DNA from: Chitinophagaceae bacterium
GTDB taxonomy: Bacteria; Bacteroidota; Bacteroidia; Chitinophagales; Chitinophagaceae
DNA: 64,000 nucleotides
Assembly: GCA_023957755.1 (NCBI GenBank)
Contig: JAMLGT010000013.1
Location: forward strand, 1-64,000
Direction: 5' to 3'
Position 1 is the first letter of the stretch, and each line of letters begins with the position of its first letter. Below, piece by piece: positions 42,536-51,529 of the stretch. The translations under genes were made by a program, and so were the position numbers. The notes below the pieces were generated by a model that saw only the letters and a list, made by a program, of their open reading frames with translations, had not been told where the DNA came from and made no database searches.

Positions 42536-44536
42536 ATGCAGGGAGAAGATGATTTGAGAGGCCTGGCCAAAATCATGGCTTTTATGCGTGCAGTAAGTAT
42601 TCTTCTGATATTGATGCACTTCTATTGGTTCTGCTATAGCTTCTTCGTTGAACGTGGTTGGAAGCTGGAAATTATAGATAAAATCTTGACTGGTTTCGAC
42701 CGTACTGCCAGTTTATTCTCTCACATACTCTACACCAAAATTTTTGCCATCATATTGCTGGCACTAAGCTGTATAGGTACGAGGGGAGTCAAGAATGAAA
42801 GAATTACCTGGCAAAAAATTTATGTAGCCTTGGCTATCGGCCTTATTTTCTTCTTTCTAAACTTTCCGCTTTTACAATCGTCGTTAAACGTTTCCCTGGT
42901 TCTTTACATCCTTACCACTGGCGTCGGTTACATTGCGTTGATGGTGGCCGGTGTCTGGATGAGCCGGCTGCTCCGAAACAACCTGATGGATGACGTTTTT
43001 AATAGCGAAAATGAAAGTTTTCTTCAGGAAACCAGGCTGATGGCAAATGAATATTCCGTCAATCTGCCGACTAAATTTTATTACAAAAACAAATGGAATA
43101 ACGGCTGGATAAATATTGTCAACCCTTTCCGGGCGACAATAGTATTGGGAACACCTGGTTCGGGAAAATCTTATGCTATCATCAACAATTACATCAAACA
43201 GCAAATTGAGAAAGGGTTTAGTATGTATATCTACGATTTCAAGTTCGACGACCTTTCCACAATTGCCTATAACCATTTGTTGAAACACACCGACAAGTAT
43301 AAGGTAAAGCCAAAGTTCTATGTCATAAACTTTGATGACCCGCGGAAAAGCCATCGGTGCAATCCGCTGAATCCGGAATTTATGACAGATATCTCCGATG
43401 CCTATGAAGCGGCTTATACCATCATGCTGAACTTAAACCGAAGTTGGATTCAAAAACAAGGTGACTTTTTTGTAGAGAGTCCGATTATTTTATTAGCAGC
43501 TATTATCTGGTTTTTGAAAATTTATGAAGATGGCAAGTATTGCACTTTCCCTCATGCCATAGAATTATTAAATAAGAAATACGCAGATGTCTTTACGATT
43601 CTCACGTCTTATGCCGAACTTGAAAATTATCTGTCTCCGTTTATGGATGCCTGGCAGGGTGGTGCACAAGACCAATTGCAGGGGCAAATAGCATCGGCAA
43701 AAATACCATTGTCAAGAATGATTAGCCCGCAGCTTTACTGGGTGATGACCGGAGATGACTTTTCTTTAGATATTAATAATCCGAACGAACCAAAGATTCT
43801 ATGTGTAGGTAACAATCCGGACAGACAAAATATTTATTCGGCCGCATTGGGCTTATATAATTCAAGAATTGTAAAGCTCATCAATAAAAAAGGACAATTA
43901 AAGAGCTCTGTTATCATAGACGAATTACCGACAATATATTTTCGGGGGTTGGATAATCTTATTGCCACAGCCAGGAGCAATAAGGTAGCCGTTTGCCTGG
44001 GCTTTCAAGACTTTTCGCAATTGACAAGAGATTATGGCGACAAAGAAAGTAAGGTCATCCAGAATACCGTAGGAAATATTTTCTCCGGGCAGGTCGTTGG
44101 CGAGACTGCAAAAAGCCTTTCAGAACGTTTTGGGAAAGTATTGCAGAAACGCCAGAGCATGACCATTAATCGTAACGATAAATCTACTTCCATATCTACA
44201 CAGTTAGATAGTCTTATTCCCGCTTCCAAAATTTCCACACTCACTCAGGGTATGTTTGTGGGGGCTGTATCGGATAACTTTGATGAGCGAATCGAACAAA
44301 AGTTTTTTCATGCTGAAATAGTAGTAGATAATGAAAAGGTAGCTGCAGAGACCAAAGCGTATAAGAAGATACCACAAATTTTATCTTTTACGGATGAAAA
44401 AGGAGATGACAATTTGAAGCCCGAAATAGAAAGTAATTACCGTCGGATAAAATCAGATATTTTGAGTATTGTAGAAAGCGAAATGGAGCGGATTAAGAAC
44501 GACCCAGACTTACTGCATTTGATCCGATTGGATTAG
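42536..44536 (+). CDS. mobC: MobC / VirD4-like type IV coupling protein
   Basis: The 666-aa protein is a TraG/VirD4-type coupling ATPase that brings the relaxase-DNA complex to the channel. Four TM helices occupy the first 150 residues. Walker A VLGTPGSGKSYAII lies near residue 203, and SSVIIDELPTIYFRGLDN (about residues 456-473) contains the Walker B and the conserved Glu. The 182-base gap before it has no coding frame. Confidence 0.93.
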   Translation: MQGEDDLRGLAKIMAFMRAVSILLILMHFYWFCYSFFVERGWKLEIIDKILTGFDRTASLFSHILYTKIFAIILLALSCIGTRGVKNERITWQKIYVALAIGLIFFFLNFPLLQSSLNVSLVLYILTTGVGYIALMVAGVWMSRLLRNNLMDDVFNSENESFLQETRLMANEYSVNLPTKFYYKNKWNNGWINIVNPFRATIVLGTPGSGKSYAIINNYIKQQIEKGFSMYIYDFKFDDLSTIAYNHLLKHTDKYKVKPKFYVINFDDPRKSHRCNPLNPEFMTDISDAYEAAYTIMLNLNRSWIQKQGDFFVESPIILLAAIIWFLKIYEDGKYCTFPHAIELLNKKYADVFTILTSYAELENYLSPFMDAWQGGAQDQLQGQIASAKIPLSRMISPQLYWVMTGDDFSLDINNPNEPKILCVGNNPDRQNIYSAALGLYNSRIVKLINKKGQLKSSVIIDELPTIYFRGLDNLIATARSNKVAVCLGFQDFSQLTRDYGDKESKVIQNTVGNIFSGQVVGETAKSLSERFGKVLQKRQSMTINRNDKSTSISTQLDSLIPASKISTLTQGMFVGAVSDNFDERIEQKFFHAEIVVDNEKVAAETKAYKKIPQILSFTDEKGDDNLKPEIESNYRRIKSDILSIVESEMERIKNDPDLLHLIRLD

Positions 44537-44544
44537 TATAATTA

Positions 44545-44849
44545 ATGTTTCGAGATACGGATCGTCATAAAGCGTCGCGAATATATATTTTGTCCGATGA
44601 GAGAAGTGAGAAGGAGGCCTTATATAGAAATCAAACAGCCAACAACAAGACAGCATTAATTGAATTGGTTATGCTCTACATTGCCGGGGCGTCTTCGACA
44701 AAGGAAACAGTGACATCAGATTAATAGAAAGATATTTTGAAAACGTGTTCAATTTTGATTTTGGAGATTTTTATGGCACCTATCTGGAATTGAGAATAGG
44801 AAAGATAAACTACACAAAATTTTTGGATTCGTTAGAGAGGTACTTTTAA
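44545..44849 (+). pseudogene. RteC remnant with frameshift
   Basis: In frame 1 from ATG 44545 the text reads MFRDTDRHKASRIYIL, then EALYRNQTANNKTALIELVM, then LYIAG, ending in a stop at 44724. In frame 2, after a one-base shift near a G run at ~44686, the text continues GVFDKGNSDIRLIERYFENV, then FNFDFGDFYGTYLELRIGKI, then NYTKFLDSLERYF, which closely resembles the RteC C-terminal domain. Together they match the last third of RteC, the excision and transfer regulator of CTnDOT-type elements. The N-terminal two thirds are missing, so the regulator is dead. Confidence 0.7.
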
Positions 44850-45141
44850 AAAATGGACAACAGGATGGCGGATAGCAAATTACAACCTGTTGATGTATTG
44901 TCTTAGGAGAGCTATCAAGAAAGAATCTGAAGGTCATCGCCGTGACAAGAAAGAAAATGAAATAGACCATTCGGATTAGAGATATTTCCCAAACTTCTTC
45001 TCAGCCGGTGTTTTGTTTGAGAACCTCGCCAGACAAACTTCATTAACACCAACATTTTTTCTAATTATAGAGGAAAGTTATCGTTTTACTGGGTACACCG
45101 TTCAAGACCAGTTTCGTCCTTATTGTCAATCTTCATCAGTT
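44850..45141. other. Non-coding stretch, probable right end of the mobile element
   Basis: About 290 bases between the rteC remnant and the phosphate promoter. There are short protein-like remnants (e.g. ...LRRAIKKESEGHRRDKKENE near 44905) but no full gene. The element's right end probably lies here. No inverted or direct repeat matching the left side was found by eye. Confidence 0.4.
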
Positions 45142-45188
45142 CTTAATACGGTTGTAACACCGCGGTAATATTTGGTTTTCATTTTTGC
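45142..45188 (+). promoter_or_regulatory. Candidate PhoB box and promoter of the TonB receptor operon
   Basis: CTTAATA (45142), TGTAACA (45153) and GGTAATA (45164) are spaced exactly 11 bases apart with 4-base spacers, the periodicity of PhoB/OmpR-type response regulator sites. CATTTTTGC at 45180-45188 is a TAnnTTTG-like -7 element. The TonB receptor ATG is 20 bases downstream. Comparable repeats precede two other genes. Confidence 0.7.
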
Positions 45189-45208
45189 AGTGAAATTAAA
45201 AATCATCT

Positions 45209-47932
45209 ATGCGAATTTTACCAAACCAACGAACAACACTGCGATGGATTGCGTCGTTCTGCTGTTTATTACTTCTTTTTATCTTACATTCTTTCTCAGC
45301 TTTCAGCCAGAGTGGTGCTATCCGGGGGCGCATAACAGATTCTAAAACAAGGATGCCACTGGCGGCAGCGACTATCGTAATACAGGGGACTACCGATGCA
45401 GCAATCGCTGATTCCGCCGGAGTTTTCTTCATCGCTAATATCACACCAGGTGTTTATAGGATAACGGGTTCTAACTTATCGTACGAGACATTCACCAAAG
45501 AAGGAATAATTATTGCCGCCGGCAATACCACTCAGTTAGAAATCGCCCTTCATCCGCTGGGTATCAGCCTTGAGGAAATACAAATTGTGGCGCGAGCCAA
45601 TCGGGAAGCAGAAACTACCCTGTTGGCTGAACAGCGCAAATCGTTGCTGGCAGTTCAGAGCGTCGGCGCCGGCGAGTTATCGCGAAAAGGGGTAGGTGAT
45701 GCCCTGACCGCCGTGGCCAAAGTGTCCGGAATCTCAAATCAGGAAGGGGTGAAAAATGTGTTTGTGCGCGGACTGGGGGATCGATACAATGTGACCTTAT
45801 TAAATGGTATGCCCATTCCCTCTGAAGATCCGGAGTATAAAAATATTGCCTTGTCGTTCTTCGGCACAGATATCATCCAAAGCATTGGTGTTCATAAAGT
45901 TTTTTCAGCAGAAACGAGTGGTGATGTGGGCGGTGCTGTCATTAATATATTATCCAAAGAACTGTATAATAATTCGCAATTTGAATTGGAAGTTTCGCAG
46001 GGTGTCAATCTTCAGGCGAATAAAAATACTTTTTTTCGCCCCGGTGGAACAGATTTTCTGGGATTCGCCAATACGAAACAACCCGCATCCGGAAAATTTG
46101 ATTTCTCAAACAGTTTAGACCCTTCCGTAGTCAACCTGCCCATTGATCAAAGTTATAGAATATGGGGTGGAAAGCGGATTGAAGTGGGTAAAAATCCATT
46201 GTCTCTTTTCGGCGTACTCACCCACTCAACCGATTATTGGTTTGCTGATGAAGTCGTTCGGAATATTACTACCAACGGAACGATATACCAGGATCAGAAA
46301 GGAAAGAGGTACTCACAAAAAACGAATCAATTGGCTTTGGTCAATGCCAACTACAAGATAAACGGATTACATACAATAGCATACAATTTTATGGTACTTC
46401 ATGCGACAAGCCAGTACGTGGGAGAATACAGTGGTATGCATTCCGAAAAGCACCAGGACGGCTACAACTACATGGGATATCTCAGACGCCAGCAGATAAA
46501 TGACAACCGCCTGTTTACGCATCAATTGTTGACCAATTGGAAACTAACCAACAAATGGGCGCTTTCCGCAGATGCCTCATTAAATATAATAAAAGGCCTG
46601 GAGCCCGACCGCCGGGAGAATTATCTTTCTATGAAAGCAGATAGTTCGTACGGCCTTACGGGAAGTAACCGTCAAAAAAGATTTTTTTCTGACCTGAATG
46701 CCCGCGAGTATAATGGGAGGTTAGTGATTGACTACAAACCGGGTGGTGCCGGAGACAATCAATCTAAAATATCTTTCGGATATAATCTGCATCTGGCCGA
46801 CAATGAATTTAAATCTACAGAATATAATTTTTCATCAGTCCCCAATCAGTCTTTTTCTCTGAACCACATTATGCTTGATGAGGTGTACAATGAATCCAAT
46901 TTTGAAAAGGGTATGTTTTCTATGACAGAGGGATTTGCCAATAAATACAATGTAGAGACCAAAATCCATGCTGCATTTGCCGAAAGTGCCTATCAGATTA
47001 CAGAAGCACTCAGCGGAAAAATAGGCTTCCGGTTAGACATCGTTGACATGAAGGTGGTGTACGATGTGCCCGGCCGGCTGGATCATAACAGTATCAAAAA
47101 ACCTTATTATTTGCCGAGCATGAACCTGAGATATGAATTTGACAACAAAAATGCTTTGCGTTTGGGAGCGAGTAAGACATATACCCTGCCGCAGTCCAAA
47201 GAAATATCTCCCTATCAATATGTGGATATTGGCTTTTCAAGCGAGGGTAATCCCAAAATAAAGCCGTCTGACAATTATAATATCGACCTGAAATGGGACA
47301 ATTACCTCAGCTGGTCGGAGCTGTTGTCGGTAGGTGTTTTTTACAAGCAAATCAAAAACCCGATTGGCCGGGTGGACAAAGGAAATTCGGCAGGACTGCT
47401 TACCTATGACAATATTGGTGATATGGCCAATGTGGCTGGCATTGAATTAGAAGTGAGAAAAAATGTGGTAAGCAATGAAAATGCAGCCAATTCGAGTTCA
47501 AATAAATTTTCAGTAGGCTTCAATGCATCTTACATTCAAACATCTGTACTATTGAAGTTGGCGAACACGCCTGAACGAAAATCCGGGTTAGAAGGGGCAT
47601 CGCCCTTCCTTGCCAACGCAGACATCACTTATTATTATTCAAACAAAAACAGAAGCCTCACATCTTCTCTGGTATTCAGCTATTTCAGCAACCGCATTTA
47701 CACAAACGGCACGGTAGGATTTCAGGACATCATGGAAGAAGGAGTCGGTACCCTTGATTTTGTATCGTCATTTAAATTCAGCAGAAGGTTCAGCCTGAAG
47801 TTCAGAGCCGGCAATCTGTTGAACCCCTATTTCCGGCTGACCCGAAAACCAACTGTATCGAATGAAAAAATAATATTGAATGAATACAAAAAAGGAATGA
47901 ACCTCCGTATAGGAGCCAATTTTAATCTGTAA
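45209..47932 (+). CDS. TonB-dependent outer membrane receptor
   Basis: The 907-aa protein has a signal peptide (MRILPNQRTTLRWIASFCCL...FSAFSQ), a carboxypeptidase regulatory-like domain (IRGRITDSKTRMPLAAATIV, residues ~41-60), a plug (SVGAGELSRKGVGDALTAVA, then GVKNVFVRGLGDRYNVTLLN with the NGMPIPS box), then a 22-strand barrel ending LRIGANFNL. It takes up a ligand using TonB/ExbBD. Its promoter carries a Pho-like box, so the ligand is probably a phosphate-containing compound or an ion needed under phosphate limitation. The lipoprotein gene follows 15 to 54 bases later. Confidence 0.9.
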   Translation: MRILPNQRTTLRWIASFCCLLLLFILHSFSAFSQSGAIRGRITDSKTRMPLAAATIVIQGTTDAAIADSAGVFFIANITPGVYRITGSNLSYETFTKEGIIIAAGNTTQLEIALHPLGISLEEIQIVARANREAETTLLAEQRKSLLAVQSVGAGELSRKGVGDALTAVAKVSGISNQEGVKNVFVRGLGDRYNVTLLNGMPIPSEDPEYKNIALSFFGTDIIQSIGVHKVFSAETSGDVGGAVINILSKELYNNSQFELEVSQGVNLQANKNTFFRPGGTDFLGFANTKQPASGKFDFSNSLDPSVVNLPIDQSYRIWGGKRIEVGKNPLSLFGVLTHSTDYWFADEVVRNITTNGTIYQDQKGKRYSQKTNQLALVNANYKINGLHTIAYNFMVLHATSQYVGEYSGMHSEKHQDGYNYMGYLRRQQINDNRLFTHQLLTNWKLTNKWALSADASLNIIKGLEPDRRENYLSMKADSSYGLTGSNRQKRFFSDLNAREYNGRLVIDYKPGGAGDNQSKISFGYNLHLADNEFKSTEYNFSSVPNQSFSLNHIMLDEVYNESNFEKGMFSMTEGFANKYNVETKIHAAFAESAYQITEALSGKIGFRLDIVDMKVVYDVPGRLDHNSIKKPYYLPSMNLRYEFDNKNALRLGASKTYTLPQSKEISPYQYVDIGFSSEGNPKIKPSDNYNIDLKWDNYLSWSELLSVGVFYKQIKNPIGRVDKGNSAGLLTYDNIGDMANVAGIELEVRKNVVSNENAANSSSNKFSVGFNASYIQTSVLLKLANTPERKSGLEGASPFLANADITYYYSNKNRSLTSSLVFSYFSNRIYTNGTVGFQDIMEEGVGTLDFVSSFKFSRRFSLKFRAGNLLNPYFRLTRKPTVSNEKIILNEYKKGMNLRIGANFNL

Positions 47933-47986
47933 ACAAAAAAGTAAAGAATGAATTTAAAAATTTTTAAACACACAAACAAAAACAAC

Positions 47987-49174
47987 ATGAAAAAGACAAC
48001 TAAATTTTTAACTCTGAGTGTAATCTCACTGCTACTGTTCTCTGCCGTTCTGGTGTCTTGTAAAAAAGACAATGGCGGAGGCAACGTACCTGCACCGGTA
48101 ACCGCCGAAGACTTAAATGGTTCTATAACAGGCGTCAAAACACTGGATGCAGTTATTACTTATACCATCACTGGCCCGGTGATAGTACAAAGCGGAGCCA
48201 CACTGAATATTCCTGCCGGCACGATGATAAAGGCGAAAAAAGGATTCAACAATTACATTCTGGTGTTGCAAGGCGGAAAAATTAACGTGAATGGAACTGC
48301 AGAAAATCCGGTTACGATGACCGCAGATATTGATAACGCGCAGGCCGGACACTGGGGTGGTCTGATCATCAATGGTAAAGCTCCCCTGTCGGGTGGTACC
48401 ATCGGAAGTACGGAGATTAGTTCCGAACATGAATATGGCGGCAACGTGGCGAATGATAACTCCGGTTCTATCACCTACCTGATTATCGCCTATTCGGGCG
48501 CACGGTCAAGCGCAGATGTGGAACACAACGGATTGACGCTGAACGGCGTGGGAAATGGTACAAAAATTGAAAATATTTATATCATTAACGGTGCAGATGA
48601 CGGGGTAGAATTTTTCGGCGGGACGGTGAATGTCAAAAATCTTCTTGTGGTGAACCCTGATGATGATATGTTTGATTTCACCCAGGGATACACGGGAACA
48701 TTGGAAAATGCCTATGGAATTTGGGAGGCAGGCTATACCAGTTCCGAATCAGATCCGAGAGGAATAGAAGCTGATGGTAATTTGGATGGCAATTTTCCTG
48801 AACAATCCGGACAATCGGATTTTGTGGTAAAAAATGTAACTTTTGACTTGAGGCTTGCACCTGCTGCTGATGACGACGTGACAAACGTGACCAATAAAAT
48901 GCAGGATGTAATCAAAATGAGAAGAGGGGCCAAAGCCACGATTACCAACGCACTCGTCAAAGGCACAGGCACAGCCATCGACCTGATAGATTTTACCGAT
49001 GGAAAAGGAACGGGCGATGCAGCATCGTCTATCAGCCTGACAAGTTCACTTACCCCTGCACAAATTTTGGGAAAAAATGTTAATCCTGAAACGGGCTTCG
49101 CAGGTGCGAAAATTGAGGATGGAAATACAGGATGTGCCACCACAATTTTTGCCTGGACAAAATATAAGTTCTGA
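47987..49174 (+). CDS. Surface lipoprotein with beta-helix-like repeats
   Basis: Started at ATG 47987 (MKKTTKFLTLSVISLL..., lipobox VSCKKDN) the protein has 395 aa; an upstream ATG at 47948 would add 13 residues and is less likely. The body shows repeated short beta segments (VNGTAENPVTMTADIDN, GKAPLSGGTIGSTEISSEHE, NGLTLNGVGNGTKIENIYII, DDGVEFFGGTVNVKNLLVVN), a right-handed beta-helix pattern. No enzyme domain is recognised. It follows the TonB receptor, and receptor plus lipoprotein pairs often capture nutrients. Confidence 0.85.
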   Translation: MKKTTKFLTLSVISLLLFSAVLVSCKKDNGGGNVPAPVTAEDLNGSITGVKTLDAVITYTITGPVIVQSGATLNIPAGTMIKAKKGFNNYILVLQGGKINVNGTAENPVTMTADIDNAQAGHWGGLIINGKAPLSGGTIGSTEISSEHEYGGNVANDNSGSITYLIIAYSGARSSADVEHNGLTLNGVGNGTKIENIYIINGADDGVEFFGGTVNVKNLLVVNPDDDMFDFTQGYTGTLENAYGIWEAGYTSSESDPRGIEADGNLDGNFPEQSGQSDFVVKNVTFDLRLAPAADDDVTNVTNKMQDVIKMRRGAKATITNALVKGTGTAIDLIDFTDGKGTGDAASSISLTSSLTPAQILGKNVNPETGFAGAKIEDGNTGCATTIFAWTKYKF

Positions 49175-49314
49175 TCCCATCGACTCTTAAAATGGATTGA
49201 AGAATGTAAATTCTCTCACTTCATCATCTAATTTCAAAGTTTGTTAGAATCCCATAGATGCGCGGCAGAGTTTAGCTTTCAAGAGCGGCTCTGTCGCTTT
49301 TTTTGTTTACAATT

Positions 49315-49372
49315 CTTAATCCATATGTAATCGTTTCTTAACCTGTTGGTAATAACTTCTTTCTTGCTTTGC
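49315..49372 (+). promoter_or_regulatory. Candidate PhoB box and promoter of the PlcP-like gene
   Basis: CTTAATC (49315), TGTAATC (49326), CTTAACC (49337) and GGTAATA (49348) are spaced exactly 11 bases apart, four in a row with 4-base spacers. TTGCTTTGC at 49364-49372 is a -7-like element. The site matches those at 45142 and 51419. Confidence 0.75.
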
Positions 49373-49378
49373 ATATAA

Positions 49379-50257
49379 ATGAATATGAATACAAAAAGAA
49401 TGAGTATGAATACAAAAAGAAATATAGATGTGCTGGTACTGAGCGATGTGCATTTGGGTACTTTTGGTTGCAATGCGAAACCTTTGCTTAAGTATCTGAA
49501 AAGTATCCGCCCGAAGACAGTTGTTTTAAACGGCGATATTATTGATATATGGCAGTTTAAAAAGAGATACTGGCCGGATAGCCACATGAAAATTATCAGG
49601 CATATTATGGGGTGGGTGAGCGACAGCATTCCTGTATATTATGTTACCGGAAACCATGATGAAATGCTGCGAAAATTCTCAGGCTTCAAAATGGGCTCAC
49701 TGCAAGTCGTAAATAAAGTGATCCTGGAATTGGATAACGGGCAGACTGCCTGGATTTTTCATGGCGATGTTTTTGATGTCGTCATGAAGCATTCGAAGTG
49801 GGTAGCCAAATTAGGTGCAATAGGTTATGATATTTTGATCCGAATTAACCGGTTCGTAAATTTTATCGCTGAACACATTTTCAAAAAAGGAAAGCTATCT
49901 CTCTCCAAAAAAATTAAAAACAGCGTAAAGAGCGCCGTCAAGTATATCGATAATTTTGAAAACACCGCAGCGGAGATCGGAATTTCCAATAATTACGACT
50001 ATGTCGTGTGCGGGCACATTCACCAACCCGAAATACGGAAAATAACCAACGAACACAGTTCTATTATGTATCTGAATTCGGGCGATTGGATTGAGAACCT
50101 GACCGCCCTGGAATACAACAATGGCGAATGGAAAATTTACCGGTACAATGAATCGGAACCTGTAGAAGCGGATAATGAATTGGAAGAAGCCATACTCTCA
50201 AATAACCAGCTTTTTGAAAATATGCTGACCGACTTTCATCAAACCAGAAGAAGTTGA
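49379..50257 (+). CDS. PlcP-like calcineurin-type phosphoesterase (phospholipase C type)
   Basis: The metallophosphoesterase carries LSDVHLGTFGC (residues ~22-32), NGDIIDIW (~51-58), TGNHDE (~88-93), HGDVFDVV and VCGHIHQPE. These match the alphaproteobacterial PlcP family and UDP-2,3-diacylglucosamine pyrophosphatases. PlcP splits phospholipids during phosphate starvation to allow glycolipid replacement. Under a Pho-like promoter and beside a glycosyltransferase, that role is likely. The start is uncertain: the first 21 nt are duplicated (ATGAATACAAAAAGAA twice), and ATG at 49406 gives a better spacing from the -7 element. Confidence 0.8.
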   Translation: MNMNTKRMSMNTKRNIDVLVLSDVHLGTFGCNAKPLLKYLKSIRPKTVVLNGDIIDIWQFKKRYWPDSHMKIIRHIMGWVSDSIPVYYVTGNHDEMLRKFSGFKMGSLQVVNKVILELDNGQTAWIFHGDVFDVVMKHSKWVAKLGAIGYDILIRINRFVNFIAEHIFKKGKLSLSKKIKNSVKSAVKYIDNFENTAAEIGISNNYDYVVCGHIHQPEIRKITNEHSSIMYLNSGDWIENLTALEYNNGEWKIYRYNESEPVEADNELEEAILSNNQLFENMLTDFHQTRRS

Positions 50258-51342
50258 AAATTCTCTACGCGATACAGGGAACCGGCAACGGGCATATCAG
50301 CAGGGCACGCGATATCATTCCATTGCTCCGGCAAAAAGGTGAGCTTGAAGTTTTGATCAGTGGTACGGAAGCAGAAGTAGCGTTGGACTATCCGGTCAAA
50401 TTTGTACTGAAAGGCTTGAGCCTTGTGTTCGGCAAAAAAGGCGGTATAGATCTGGGTGCCACCTTTAAGAGGATGAATATCAGACGCTTGATCAGGGAGA
50501 TAAATGATCTTCCGGTACACGATTATGATATCGTTATCAATGATTTTGAACCGGTGAGCGCCTGGGCATGTTGCCTTCACAGAAAACCGTGTTTTGCACT
50601 CAGTCATCAGGCAGCAGTGGTACACAAACACTCTCCGCGTGCCGGTAATTTTTATCCTTTGGGGAAAATGATTTTGAAAAACTATGCACCCAGTACGGTG
50701 CAATATGGATTCCACTTTGAGCAGTACAGCAAAAAAATATATACACCGGTTATTCGCAATGAGATCCGCAATACTGCTATAACATCGGGAGATCACTATA
50801 CGGTGTATCTGCCGGCATACAGCGATAAGCGAATATTAGAAGTGCTTGGGAAAATTGAAAGTGTGGAGTGGCATGTGTTTTCAAAACGATCTAAAAAGAG
50901 TTACCGGGAAGGGAATATCACCGTACTTCCGATCAATAATGATCTGTTTGTAAAAAGTATGGCCTCTTCCGGGGGGATATTGTGCGGCGCCGGTTTCGAA
51001 ACACCCGCAGAATCATTATTTCTCCATAAAAAATTGATGGTTATCCCGATGAAAGGACAATACGAGCAACAATGCAATGCCGCAAGCCTCAAAAGTATGG
51101 GGATACCTGTTCTGAAAAAATTGGATACTGGTTATCTTGAAGAAATCAGGTCATGGATAAATTCTGATAATATCGTGTCGGTATATTTTCCGGATGTCAC
51201 CGCACAGATTATAGACGAGATTTTCGGACAATATGCGATGGTGCCCCAACAATACGAGGTAGCTTTTGATACCAATCCTTCTTCGTATAAAAAAATAAAA
51301 CAAAGGATGATTGGAAACATTTTAAATCATTCCCTTGAATAG
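50254..51342 (+). CDS. Glycosyltransferase, probable phosphate-starvation glycolipid synthase
   Basis: The 362-aa protein begins KILYAIQGTGNGHISRARDI, has IVINDFEPVSAWACCLHRKP in the middle, and MASSGGILCGAGFETPAESL near residue 240, the acceptor-binding and donor motif of family-28-like glycosyltransferases. It is translationally coupled to the PlcP-like gene (TTG start at 50254 overlaps its stop). In phosphate-starved bacteria PlcP with a lipid glycosyltransferase replaces phospholipid by glycolipid; the pair suggests the same here. Confidence 0.75.
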   Translation: MKILYAIQGTGNGHISRARDIIPLLRQKGELEVLISGTEAEVALDYPVKFVLKGLSLVFGKKGGIDLGATFKRMNIRRLIREINDLPVHDYDIVINDFEPVSAWACCLHRKPCFALSHQAAVVHKHSPRAGNFYPLGKMILKNYAPSTVQYGFHFEQYSKKIYTPVIRNEIRNTAITSGDHYTVYLPAYSDKRILEVLGKIESVEWHVFSKRSKKSYREGNITVLPINNDLFVKSMASSGGILCGAGFETPAESLFLHKKLMVIPMKGQYEQQCNAASLKSMGIPVLKKLDTGYLEEIRSWINSDNIVSVYFPDVTAQIIDEIFGQYAMVPQQYEVAFDTNPSSYKKIKQRMIGNILNHSLE

Positions 51343-51418
51343 TTGCGGTGTTGAGAAAAAGTGATTTCGTATTGGGCACCCGATTCATTTTCATGGTTTA
51401 AAAAAGAGATAATCGTCA

Positions 51419-51487
51419 TGACTTACAATCTTAATCAGATCTTAATATCGATATCACCTATCGGCAACTGCTGTTATTTACTTTTGC
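51419..51487 (+). promoter_or_regulatory. Candidate PhoB box and promoter of the porin-pst operon
   Basis: TGACTTA (51419), CTTAATC (51430), CTTAATA (51441) and TATCACC (51452) are 11 bases apart, the middle pair being the best matches. TACTTTTGC (51479-51487) is a perfect TAnnTTTG -7 element. The porin ATG is at 51530. Confidence 0.72.
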
Positions 51488-51529
51488 GGCGAAGAATTGA
51501 AACTAAATTCAAAACTGGGATAACATTAT

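Larger units (their letters stand above)
19320..44849. mobile_element. Integrative conjugative element of Bacteroidetes Tra type (approximate limits)
   Basis: From the serine recombinase at one side to the rteC remnant at the other, this block holds a full Tra set (A, DUF3408, D, E, F, G, I, J, K, L, M, N), MobA, a relaxase and a VirD4-like coupling protein. It carries cargo (IS3 element, CBASS, sigma/IrrE triad). TraO, TraP and TraQ are not seen. The ends are not resolved: no direct repeats could be assigned, and the limits given are the outermost element-like genes. The element probably ends between 19185 and 19319 on the left and between 44850 and 45140 on the right. Confidence 0.7.

Noticed and set aside
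19185-45141. Assigning exact att sites for the conjugative element
   Set aside because: Serine recombinase cores are very short and no convincing match was found by eye.
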